Shown: piece after piece, positions 1-5,843 of the stretch
Layout of the letters: each line of letters starts with the position of its first letter
Position numbering within the stretch: the first letter of the stretch is position 1
Source of the DNA: Gammaproteobacteria bacterium
Lineage (GTDB): Bacteria; Pseudomonadota; Gammaproteobacteria; QOAV01
Direction: 5' to 3'
NCBI GenBank assembly: GCA_027067235.1
Contig: JALXFQ010000212.1
Location: forward strand, 1 to 5,843
Length of the DNA stretch: 5,843 nt
The notes under the pieces: model-generated
Databases searched by the model: none
What the model was told of the DNA's origin: nothing
The model's input: only the letters and a program-made list of their open reading frames with translations
Made by a program: the position numbers and the translations under genes

Positions 1-1295
1 GGCGCCGGGGCGTCTTCGCGCTGTTTTGCGCCCTGTTGCAGCAGCCGACGCAGATTGTTGCCGGCCTGCTCCACCCGATCGCACCAGGCGCTGAAATCAG
101 CGGCCGCGTCCGGCGCACTGGTTTCCAGTACCAGCAGTCCCTCGGCAAGATGCAGGACCACCGTTTCGGCGGAGACCAGGCGGCCATTCACGAACCCATG
201 GCAAACCTGATACAGGGCGGCCAGCAGATCTTTCAGCCCGCAAGCAGCATCTTTGCCCCCGGCCGCAAGCTGGCGCAGTTCGTCCAGCAGCGCCAACAGG
301 GGCCGCAGGGTTTCGGCATCATCCCTGGCCGGATCGAAATAGTCATCCAGAAACAGCCGGGCCGTGGCTACACGGCTTTCCAGCTCCGGCTGAATTTGCT
401 GCAACCACGCCAGTTGCGCGTGCTCTGCGGTTTCGGCCGGACGGTCGGCGTCAAGATGCAACTGCTGCAACAGAGCCTTGCCGCGCCCGCCTGTCGCAGG
501 CGACTGCACCAACTGGTACAGCAAGCCGCGTATCAGGGACTCCCGGGCCTGATCTGACCGAGTCATCGCGCCGCTTTCGGCCGCTTGCTTCAGCCACTGT
601 TCGGTCTGTGCCAGATACTGCCTTGCTTCGGCTGTGGCCTTGCCGTCAAGCAAGATACTTTCGCACACGGCGGCGGCAGAGGCCCACAGCAGCCCGCACG
701 ATGGCGATGACGCCGCCAGCTCCAGCTGATCCAGGGCCGCCATCATCTGTTTCAGCGGCGCGCTGTCGTTCGTGTGTTTCAGCCATAGTTTCAGGCTGCT
801 GCCATACTGGTCCCGCCAGATCCCGATGTCGGCCTGGTTGCTGTCGGCGTTGTTCGGTTTGCCCGGATAGAGGCCCAGATCGGGGCGAAAAATTTCCAGC
901 GCAGCTATCTCTGCCTTGCCCTGCTGGCGCCGCAGCCTGTTGATCTGTTTCAGCAAAGCCTGATCATTACATCCCGCCACGCGGGCATCGCCGAGGCAGT
1001 TATCCGCCGTCGCCAGCGCTGTTAACAGGGTTTGACTGAAGCTTTCCGGCGCCAGCGGCTGCTCGCCCAGTTGCATCTGGATCAGCGCTTCCGCTTCTGC
1101 CAGCAGCAGCGCCGCGGCGCTGCAATCGGCCATTTGCAAGGTACCCTGGGCCTGATGCAGATGGGTCGCCGCGATGCGCAGCGGCGTCATATCAGCCGGA
1201 TTCGAGACAGACTCCTGAATCGCGCTGCCCGCCGCCTGCAGCGATTCGTGCACCTCGCCGGCAACCTGCTCAATCATGGCGGCATCAAGAGGCAT
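1..1295 (-). CDS. chpA: ChpA/PilL hybrid chemotaxis histidine kinase, N-terminal FimL-like/Hpt region (partial, runs off left edge)
   Basis: The frame is open without a stop from 1295 to the window edge (431 codons plus 2 bases), so only the N-terminal part of a much larger cytoplasmic protein is present. I recognise it by alignment from memory to Pseudomonas ChpA. Residues 10-60 follow its N-terminus closely, with an HLHQAQGTLQM stretch (residues 45-55) matching the HQxQGTLQM segment there. A NRLRRQQGK...FRPDLGLYP stretch near residues 122-147 also matches. This region is the FimL-like, histidine-phosphotransfer-type helical domain. H47 sits where an Hpt histidine would be, but I cannot say it is phosphorylated. 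The kinase core, CheW-like domain and receiver expected downstream are outside the window. Start choice: ATG at 1295 overlaps the pilJ stop by 11 bp and fits the homologue's length. ATG at 1277 (MIEQVAGE) is the alternative. Neither has a strong ribosome site (AAGG lies 3 bp before the first), so translation is probably coupled to pilJ. Confidence 0.86.
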   Translation of the reverse strand, partial: MPLDAAMIEQVAGEVHESLQAAGSAIQESVSNPADMTPLRIAATHLHQAQGTLQMADCSAAALLLAEAEALIQMQLGEQPLAPESFSQTLLTALATADNCLGDARVAGCNDQALLKQINRLRRQQGKAEIAALEIFRPDLGLYPGKPNNADSNQADIGIWRDQYGSSLKLWLKHTNDSAPLKQMMAALDQLELAASSPSCGLLWASAAAVCESILLDGKATAEARQYLAQTEQWLKQAAESGAMTRSDQARESLIRGLLYQLVQSPATGGRGKALLQQLHLDADRPAETAEHAQLAWLQQIQPELESRVATARLFLDDYFDPARDDAETLRPLLALLDELRQLAAGGKDAACGLKDLLAALYQVCHGFVNGRLVSAETVVLHLAEGLLVLETSAPDAAADFSAWCDRVEQAGNNLRRLLQQGAKQREDAPA

Positions 1296-3357
1296 CGGCC
1301 TTGGGCAGCTTGAAGCGGGACACGGACTTCTGCAGTTCCTTGGCCAGTTCGGCAAGCCGCTCGATCATGTCGGCGACTTTGCGTGCGCTCGCGGAAGACT
1401 CGATCGTGATATTCTTGACTTCGGCCATGTCCTGAGAGGCATTCATGGCGGAATCCGAATGCTTGTGCGCGACCCGGGAAATCTCGGTAATCAGTTGCGC
1501 CAGACGTTCGGACACACGCTGTATTTCCATCAGCGAACTGCCCGCCTGATCCGCCAGACGGGTGCTTTCCACCACGCCACGGGTCGCTTCTTCCATGGAT
1601 TTGACTGCGGAAGATGTATCGGAGCGAATGTGCTTGAGTATGTCGGTAATCTGTCTGGCGCCCTGCGATGAGCGTTCTGCCAGCTGCTGCACCTCATCCA
1701 CCACCACGGAAAACCCGCGGCCGGCCTCACCGGCCATGGCTGCCTGAATGGAAGCATTCACCGACAGCACATTGGTCTGGTCAGACAATTCATTGATCAG
1801 AGCGACGATATCGCCGATTTGCTGCGAACTTTCACCCAGGCGCTTGATGCGCTTGGAGGTCGTCTGCATCTGTGAGCGCATGGCCGACATGCCGTCGATG
1901 GTGGCCTGTACGGACGAGGCGCCCTTCTTGGCCACGTCAACCGACTGCAAGGCCACGTCTGCGGATTTTTTTGCGTCCGACGACATGGATTCCATGCTGC
2001 GCGCTATTTCCTGTATATACGCCGCCACATCGACGATCTGACTGGCCTGCTGACCCGCCTTGTTCGACAGTTCCTCGGCTATTTCCTGACTCTGGTCACT
2101 GGTGGTGGTGATCTGTTTCGCCGCCTGCTGGATGCGACCCACCAGATAGCGCATTTCCTGCACGGCGAAACCGACCGCATCGGCGATGGCGCCGGTTGCC
2201 GTATCCTTGACTTCCGGCTTGATGGTCAGATCGCCATCCGCCAGCGCGCCCATCTGTTCCAGCAGGGTCGTAATGGAACGCTGGGTGCGCTGGTTTTTCA
2301 TTTGTTGCCGTTTTGCCTTGGCCGCTTCCAGCGTAAGACGTACCCGGATCAGGCGCAACAGAGACAGCAGGGAGCCAAGACTGAACAGCCACGGCAGATA
2401 GTTGGCAAGACTGGTATTGTTCTCGCTGGCGTAGCCTTCTTTCAGCTTCACCAGCTTGTAAACCAGCGCATCGCTGCTGTTGTTGATGAACTGACCCGCA
2501 TTCTGGGCTATCGATATCTGCCGCGCATAACTGAGTATGATCTTGGCGTTTTGCAAAATGCCATCAAACACTTTTTCCAGGCGGTCAAGGCGGTTTTTCA
2601 GCGCCTTGCCGGTAGCATGCCGCAACTGCTTGATCGCTTTCTCGAAATACGCGATGTCGCTGGAGAACAGCGCAACGGCGTCGGTGGCCTGGGCGCCGCC
2701 CGGCAGCACCAGATTGATATTCTTTATCATGCGCTGACCCAGCATGCCCATGCGTGCAGCGGTTTTGATCACGCTGCGTTTGGCGCGCGAACTAAGCAAC
2801 AGATCAACCAGCTCGTCGATGCGTTCGACCAGTTCCGGGCTGGCATCATTCACTGCATTGACGTGGCTGCGCGCCTGCAACAGGGCTTCTTTCTGGTCCA
2901 GTATCAGTTGCACGTTCCTTGCTGTCTCGTCCCAGTCGCCCGCGACCTTGTGCAGGGTGTAGGTCAAACGGGCCGGCGTCGTCTGCAACCCCAGACCAGA
3001 GCCGGACTCGACCAGGATTTTCAGGGTGCTGGAAAACTCTCCCGACGCTTCTTCCAGTTTCTTGAATGCCGGCGCCTGACCCAGTATGGCGTTGCCTGCC
3101 TCTTTCGCAATGCCCTGGGTGAGCATGACCAGACGACTGGTTTGCGCCACATATTCGGTTTGCCTGTCGTTGCGGTAGGCCAGATAGACCAGTGAAGCAA
3201 TCAGGCCAACCAGGAACACGAAAACCAGCAAAGCCAGAAATCTTTCATCTGACAGCAGGCCCCTGCTTATTTTTCTGCGTGATTTCCCGGCCGGGGCTTC
3301 TGCGTCACCGAGCGTCAGCGCGCCGGGCAACAACGTTGTTTCTGTCGTAGCGTCCAT
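1285..3357 (-). CDS. pilJ: PilJ, methyl-accepting chemotaxis transducer of the type IV pilus Pil-Chp system
   Basis: 690 residues, close to the roughly 680 of Pseudomonas PilJ. PilJ is the inner-membrane receptor of the Pil-Chp pathway and relays surface or pilin-related signals to the ChpA kinase through PilI. Visible layout: a basic cytoplasmic tail (1-38), first membrane helix about 40-61, a helical periplasmic domain about 62-317 of the PilJ type, second membrane helix about 319-337, and a HAMP-like linker about 340-406. A long coiled-coil signalling domain runs to the C-terminus. The signalling hairpin tip is at 523-562, with SDQTNVLSVNASIQAAMAGE followed by GRGFSVVVDEVQQLAERS. The methionine in AAMAGE (classical receptors have arginine) is as in PilJ. 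No CheR-binding pentapeptide is seen at the C-terminus (ends PKADAS), and no pilK methyltransferase follows. The ATG lies 3 bp after the pilI stop, with a weak GTGGA ribosome site, which suggests translational coupling. Confidence 0.94.
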   Translation of the reverse strand: MDATTETTLLPGALTLGDAEAPAGKSRRKISRGLLSDERFLALLVFVFLVGLIASLVYLAYRNDRQTEYVAQTSRLVMLTQGIAKEAGNAILGQAPAFKKLEEASGEFSSTLKILVESGSGLGLQTTPARLTYTLHKVAGDWDETARNVQLILDQKEALLQARSHVNAVNDASPELVERIDELVDLLLSSRAKRSVIKTAARMGMLGQRMIKNINLVLPGGAQATDAVALFSSDIAYFEKAIKQLRHATGKALKNRLDRLEKVFDGILQNAKIILSYARQISIAQNAGQFINNSSDALVYKLVKLKEGYASENNTSLANYLPWLFSLGSLLSLLRLIRVRLTLEAAKAKRQQMKNQRTQRSITTLLEQMGALADGDLTIKPEVKDTATGAIADAVGFAVQEMRYLVGRIQQAAKQITTTSDQSQEIAEELSNKAGQQASQIVDVAAYIQEIARSMESMSSDAKKSADVALQSVDVAKKGASSVQATIDGMSAMRSQMQTTSKRIKRLGESSQQIGDIVALINELSDQTNVLSVNASIQAAMAGEAGRGFSVVVDEVQQLAERSSQGARQITDILKHIRSDTSSAVKSMEEATRGVVESTRLADQAGSSLMEIQRVSERLAQLITEISRVAHKHSDSAMNASQDMAEVKNITIESSASARKVADMIERLAELAKELQKSVSRFKLPKADAS

Positions 3358-3360
3358 TTT

Positions 3361-3933
3361 CTATCCACTTTGCAGCGCGGCATTAACAAAAGTCTTGTGT
3401 TTACTGAGCATCATCAGATCCAGTTCGTACCAGTCGTTGCTGTCTTCCTTGAACACCCTGCTGGTGAGAAAAGGCGCCACCGGTTTCAGATCGGATGTGT
3501 GTTTCTCGCAGGCATGAATCTGACTGTCCCGGAACAGCTTGAGTCCGATCACTTCCTGTACCGCTATGGCGCAGTTCAGGCGCGTGTCGTTAATCAACAT
3601 CCAGCGGCCCGTATCACTGTTCTCCGGCAATGGCCACTGCAGGAATTCGGCAATATCGACGACGGTGATGAGATTTCCCCGCGAGTTGGCCAACCCCCTC
3701 AGCCACGACCGGGTCTCCGGCACGTCAACCACATGGCTGTGCAGCAATACTTCCCGCACATGCTTCAACGGGCTGACGAAACGCTTGTTGTTTATCATAT
3801 AACCGATGCCATACCACTGGTCCTGCGCCTCGCCAGCGCCGGCCTGCGACTGCGCTTTTTCGCGCGCCAACACGGCGCGCTCCATCTGCTGCAGCAGCGT
3901 GATCGGGTCGAGTTCTCTCAGATCAGCTCGCAT
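3361..3933 (-). CDS. pilI: PilI, CheW-like coupling protein of the Pil-Chp system
   Basis: 190 residues, slightly longer than the roughly 178 of Pseudomonas PilI. It is a cytoplasmic adaptor that should link PilJ to the ChpA kinase. Residues 1-37 form a polar, probably helical N-terminal extension rich in Gln, Ala and Glu. The CheW domain spans about 38-186, starting at WYGIGYMINNKRFVSPL, which matches the WSGIGFRMGGRFFVAP region of PilI. The conserved CheW core LRGLANSRGNLITVVDI is at 78-94, and VAPFLTSRVFKEDSNDW near 151-168 matches the PilI C-terminal part. The ATG at 3933 is used because an in-frame TAA lies seven codons upstream. There is no convincing Shine-Dalgarno sequence before it, so re-initiation after pilG (42 bp away) or an internal ATG at codon 18 cannot be excluded. 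The stop is 3 bp before pilJ. Confidence 0.9.
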   Translation of the reverse strand: MRADLRELDPITLLQQMERAVLAREKAQSQAGAGEAQDQWYGIGYMINNKRFVSPLKHVREVLLHSHVVDVPETRSWLRGLANSRGNLITVVDIAEFLQWPLPENSDTGRWMLINDTRLNCAIAVQEVIGLKLFRDSQIHACEKHTSDLKPVAPFLTSRVFKEDSNDWYELDLMMLSKHKTFVNAALQSG

Positions 3934-3975
3934 ATCGGGATCAAACAGCCATTACATTCAGATTCGTCATCGGAA

Positions 3976-4392
3976 TCAGGCGCTCTCCTCGGACCGGGAT
4001 CGCGGCGCGGTAACGTGCCGGTCGATAATGCTCTCCAGGTCATCCTTGCTGAACGGCTTGTCCAGATGCCCGCTGAATCCCGCAATGCGCGCCCGCGCGC
4101 GATCAAAAATCCCGTCACTGGCCGACAGCATGATCACCGGCAGCTGCCTGAACTCGCGACTCTTTCTGATCAGCGAACAGGCCTGGTAGCCATCCAGCCT
4201 GGGCATGATGATATCCAGAAAAACAATGTCCGGATGATGATCGGATATGACAGACATGGCCTCGAAACCGTCACCGGCGGTAAAAACGCGGCAGTCCGAC
4301 TGCTCCAGTAAACTGGTCGCCGTGCGTCTGACTGTCTCGCTGTCATCGACCACTACAACGGTAATATTGCTGCGTGATTGCGGATCCGCCAC
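3976..4392 (-). CDS. pilG: PilG, single-domain CheY-like response regulator of the Pil-Chp system
   Basis: 138 residues from the GTG at 4392. PilG is a cytoplasmic receiver phosphorylated by ChpA; in Pseudomonas it promotes pilus extension and cAMP production. The receiver landmarks are complete: acidic pair D16-D17 in VVVVDDS, phospho-acceptor D60 in LDIIMPRLDGYQ, Ser90 at the Thr/Ser switch, and K112 in DKPFSK. It resembles PilG rather than PilH: DDSETVRRTA, IMPRLDGYQACSLI and PVIMLSASDGIFDRARARI align with PilG segments, and PilH has different sequence there. There is no output domain. The position equivalent to CheY Tyr106 is His109. The GTG start is chosen over the ATG at 4473 because a strong ribosome site (GGGAGG) sits just before it, it gives the length of known PilG, and the 27 extra residues look like non-coding sequence. 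First gene of the leftward operon. Confidence 0.92.
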   Translation of the reverse strand: MADPQSRSNITVVVVDDSETVRRTATSLLEQSDCRVFTAGDGFEAMSVISDHHPDIVFLDIIMPRLDGYQACSLIRKSREFRQLPVIMLSASDGIFDRARARIAGFSGHLDKPFSKDDLESIIDRHVTAPRSRSEESA

Positions 4393-4396
4393 GTTG

Positions 4397-4402
4397 CCTC
4401 CC
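4397..4402 (-). promoter_or_regulatory. Strong Shine-Dalgarno site of pilG, fixing its GTG start
   Basis: On the minus strand the sequence GGAAAGGGAGG precedes the GTG at 4392. The GGGAGG core ends 4 bases before the start codon, within the normal distance range for its GGAG part. It is the best ribosome-binding site in the leftward operon and decides in favour of GTG over the upstream ATG at 4473. Confidence 0.8.
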
Positions 4403-4461
4403 TTTCCTGCCCTGAATTCAAATTGCCCACGAGAAAACCTGCTTTGAGCCAAGCTTGTCAA

Positions 4462-4467
4462 AGTATA
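4462..4467 (-). promoter_or_regulatory. Weak -10-like element facing the pil operon
   Basis: TATACT on the minus strand (read 4467 to 4462), which would start transcription about 60 bases before the pilG GTG. No good -35 element lies at the standard spacing. The nearest candidate, TTTGAT at 4494-4489, is 21 bp away, which is too far for an ordinary sigma70 promoter. The element may need an activator, or the real promoter may be elsewhere in the intergenic region. Low confidence. Confidence 0.25.
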
Positions 4468-4552
4468 AGACACATTTCAGATTTCGCCATCAAACACCCG
4501 GAATCCATGAACTTTTCCCAATCAGGGCGGTTGTCTGCGGAAAACTCCATGA

Positions 4553-4581
4553 TTGGAATTTTTCATCCGCCGGACTATGAT
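4553..4581 (+). promoter_or_regulatory. Sigma70-type promoter for the membrane protein and channel genes
   Basis: A -35 element TTGGAA (4553-4558), a 17-bp spacer and a -10 element TATGAT (4576-4581). Both hexamers are near consensus and the spacing is optimal. Transcription would begin near 4588, leaving a leader of about 80 bases before the ATG at 4669. It reads away from the pil operon and would drive both rightward genes, since no second promoter is evident in the 49-bp gap between them. Confidence 0.62.
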
Positions 4582-4600
4582 TCACCCAAACAACACATCA

Positions 4601-4649
4601 TGCCGCGCGGGCGCATTGCCGACCGCTGCCGGAAGCATCGGGCGCGGCA
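4601..4649 (+). repeat. 8-bp inverted repeat in the predicted leader (possible hairpin)
   Basis: TGCCGCGC at 4601-4608 is matched by its exact reverse complement GCGCGGCA at 4642-4649, with 33 bp between them. The all-but-two G/C stem would lie in the leader RNA, about 20 bases before the start codon of the small membrane protein. It is not followed by a T-run, so it is not a terminator. It could be an RNA hairpin affecting translation, or chance in GC-rich DNA. Confidence 0.35.
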
Positions 4650-4659
4650 CCTGGTTAGC

Positions 4660-4663
4660 GAGG
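4660..4663 (+). promoter_or_regulatory. Shine-Dalgarno site fixing the ATG at 4669
   Basis: GAGG separated by 5 bases from the ATG at 4669. It is the deciding evidence for starting the membrane protein here rather than at any of the upstream in-frame ATG codons in the intergenic region (the earliest at 4378). Confidence 0.65.
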
Positions 4664-4668
4664 CCGCC

Positions 4669-5052
4669 ATGAACCTGGAAAAAGTCGTATTCGGTTTTTT
4701 TATCGTATTGTCCCTGACCCTGAACTTTGGTTTTTTTCTGGGTGAAATCGACGACGCCACCCATCATCACGCCTACGAACTGTTTGCGGTCATTATTGTC
4801 AATCTGATCGCCACTGTGCTGAAATTCGGCGACCGTTCGCAGATGGGCGCCGTGCTGCTCTCCACCAGCCTGGTAGCGGTACTCCAGTTACTTGCTGCAG
4901 CCATGGTATGGGCCATCGCCGTCTATGGCACGGGATCGGGGCTGACGCCAACAGTCATGGCCAGTATCGTATCCCTGTCTGGCGGGGCCATGCTGGCCAA
5001 TGTCATCTCGGTCACGCTGCTCATCATCGAAACCGTGCTGCTGAGACGCTAG
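4669..5052 (+). CDS. Small four-helix integral membrane protein, probably DUF6394 family
   Basis: 127 residues. It is made almost wholly of hydrophobic segments: about 4-25, 34-53, 59-85 and 95-124, so four membrane helices with short loops and a short basic C-terminus (LLRR). Between the first two helices is an acidic, histidine-rich loop (GEIDDATHHHAYELF, residues 25-39). Other distinctive stretches are VNLIATVLKFGDR (44-56) and MASIVSLSGGAMLANVISV (97-115). From memory the pattern fits the uncharacterised DUF6394 family, but I could not search for it. Its role is unknown. The gene is followed at 49 bp on the same strand by a potassium channel gene, probably sharing its transcript, so an accessory subunit or regulator of that channel is a reasonable guess. 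The start at 4669 is set by its ribosome site and by beginning right at the first helix. Confidence 0.72.
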   Translation: MNLEKVVFGFFIVLSLTLNFGFFLGEIDDATHHHAYELFAVIIVNLIATVLKFGDRSQMGAVLLSTSLVAVLQLLAAAMVWAIAVYGTGSGLTPTVMASIVSLSGGAMLANVISVTLLIIETVLLRR

Positions 5053-5101
5053 CCGGACCCGGGACCATGCGGGCATTACTGCTCAACCACGGCATCCGGC
5101 C

Positions 5102-5843
5102 ATGAGCCTGGTCACATCACTGATCATGCGGCGCATGCGCAGGCCGCTGATTGTACTGATCACAGCCTATGCCATTTGCATCATCGGCATCATGGCGGCG
5201 CCTGGCGTGGATGCCCAGGGCAATCCCTGGCACATGGACTTTTTTCACGCCCTGTATTTCGTCAGCTATATGGCAACCACCATTGGATTCGGGGAAATAC
5301 CCTACGAATTCAGTGATATGCAACGCTTATGGACAATATTCGCCATCTATATTGGCGTTATTTCCTGGTTCTACGCCATCGGCACCATCATATCGCTGAT
5401 ACAAAGCCAGTCATTTTCCCGCGCACTGACCCGAAGCCGCTTCGCCCGCACCGTGCGCACCGGCAAATCACCGTTTTATCTGATCTGTGGTTACGGCGAT
5501 ACCGGCCAGTTGCTGGTACAGGCGCTGACCGAACGCTATCACCATGCCGTGGTTGTCGACCAGGATCAGAACGCCATTGACGATCTGGGCCTGCGTGATT
5601 ACCACTATTATGTACCGCGCCTCGCCGGTGACGCCAACGACCCGGAAGTACTCATCGACGCAGGTATACGCCACCCCCAGTGCGTAGGCGTCATCGCCCT
5701 GACCAATTCCGACGCAGTCAATCTGAAAATCGCCATCACCGCCAAATTGCTCAATCCCAACATGAAAGTGATCTGCCGGGCGGACCACAAGGAATTCATG
5801 GACAACATGAAATCATTCGGCACCAACCATATTATCAACCCGT
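5102..5843 (+). CDS. Two-helix potassium channel with cytoplasmic NAD-binding RCK/TrkA-N domain (partial, runs off right edge)
   Basis: 247 codons are present and the frame is still open at the edge, so the C-terminus is missing. Layout: a basic N-terminus (RRMRRP, 10-15), outer helix about 16-33, pore helix about 46-58, selectivity filter TTIGFGE at 59-65, inner helix about 76-101, then a cytoplasmic Rossmann-fold domain from about 124. That domain has the dinucleotide motif GYGDTG (130-135) and Asp153 at the end of the second strand, where NAD ribose is usually bound; LAGDAND (174-180) and VIALTNSDAVNL (197-208) are typical of TrkA-N/RCK domains. The protein should conduct K+ across the inner membrane under control by NAD(H) or another ligand. 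The ATG at 5102 lacks a clear ribosome site, so coupling to the upstream gene is possible; ATG codons 9 and 12 are alternatives. The filter has GFGE in place of the commoner GYGD. Confidence 0.88.
   Translation, partial: MSLVTSLIMRRMRRPLIVLITAYAICIIGIMAAPGVDAQGNPWHMDFFHALYFVSYMATTIGFGEIPYEFSDMQRLWTIFAIYIGVISWFYAIGTIISLIQSQSFSRALTRSRFARTVRTGKSPFYLICGYGDTGQLLVQALTERYHHAVVVDQDQNAIDDLGLRDYHYYVPRLAGDANDPEVLIDAGIRHPQCVGVIALTNSDAVNLKIAITAKLLNPNMKVICRADHKEFMDNMKSFGTNHIINP

Larger units (their letters stand above)
4393..4668. other. Divergent intergenic region between pilG and the small membrane protein gene
   Basis: 276 bp separating the start of pilG (minus strand) from the start of the rightward gene pair. 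Open frames cross it in both directions (back-extension of the rightward gene to an ATG at 4378, and of pilG to an ATG at 4473), but neither extension has a ribosome site or resembles homologues. The region is locally richer in A and T near 4420-4600 than the genes around it. It holds the promoter, leader and ribosome-site elements listed separately. I see no remnant of pilH or any other gene in it. Confidence 0.8.

Noticed and set aside
36..1313. Plus-strand open frames (36-557, 608-943, 1032-1313)
   Set aside because: All lie opposite the unbroken chpA frame, which matches known ChpA at its N-terminus. These are shadows.
2302..3195. A 297-codon plus-strand open frame antisense to pilJ
   Set aside because: Its sequence is Gln/Arg-rich and low in structure, as expected from reading a receptor gene backwards. 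PilJ on the other strand is certain.
3370..4311. A 313-codon plus-strand open frame lying across pilI and pilG
   Set aside because: It is antisense to two well-supported genes, has no ribosome site and its translation resembles no protein I know. GC-rich codon bias opens such frames often.
4603..4649. Rho-independent terminator between the divergent genes
   Set aside because: The GC stem has a 33-base loop and no following T-run, and divergent genes need no terminator there.
4378..4668. N-terminal extension of the small membrane protein back to the ATG at 4378
   Set aside because: It would overlap pilG and cross both promoter elements, its sequence is unlike a folded or signal region, and a ribosome site marks the ATG at 4669.
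5117..5838. Minus-strand open frames opposite the channel gene
   Set aside because: The plus frame carries the selectivity filter and the NAD-binding motif in order. The minus frames show no motif.

Overview
The window reads as chromosomal DNA of a Gammaproteobacterium of moderately high GC. The basis is a Pil-Chp chemosensory cluster, which controls type IV pili and is best known from Pseudomonas, together with close motif-level resemblance of its proteins to the Pseudomonas ones as I remember them. I cannot name the genus. No mobile element, RNA gene or CRISPR array is visible.

Left three quarters (1-4392, minus strand). Four genes read leftward as one tightly packed operon: pilG (CheY-like response regulator, GTG start), pilI (CheW-like coupling protein), pilJ (methyl-accepting chemotaxis transducer) and the 5' part of chpA/pilL (large hybrid CheA-type kinase, running off the left edge). 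The spacings are 42 bp, 3 bp and an 11-bp overlap. PilJ in the inner membrane would sense a signal in the periplasm. PilI would couple it to ChpA, and ChpA would phosphorylate PilG to set pilus extension/retraction and, in Pseudomonas, cAMP-dependent surface responses. The Pseudomonas order is pilG-pilH-pilI-pilJ-pilK-chpA. Here the second response regulator (pilH) and the methyltransferase (pilK) are missing from their usual places.

Middle (4393-4668). A 276-bp divergent intergenic region carries a good sigma70-type promoter on the plus strand, a weaker -10-like element facing the pil operon, and an inverted repeat in the predicted leader of the rightward genes.

Right (4669-5843, plus strand). 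A small four-helix membrane protein, probably of the DUF6394 family, is followed 49 bp later by a two-helix potassium channel with a GFG-type selectivity filter and a cytoplasmic NAD-binding RCK/TrkA-N domain, cut by the right edge. The two probably form an operon, and the small protein may be an accessory membrane partner of the channel. That partnership is inference.

The ordinary reading explains nearly all of the sequence. The points most worth a second look are the streamlined pil-chp operon without pilH/pilK and the uncharacterised small membrane protein paired with the channel.
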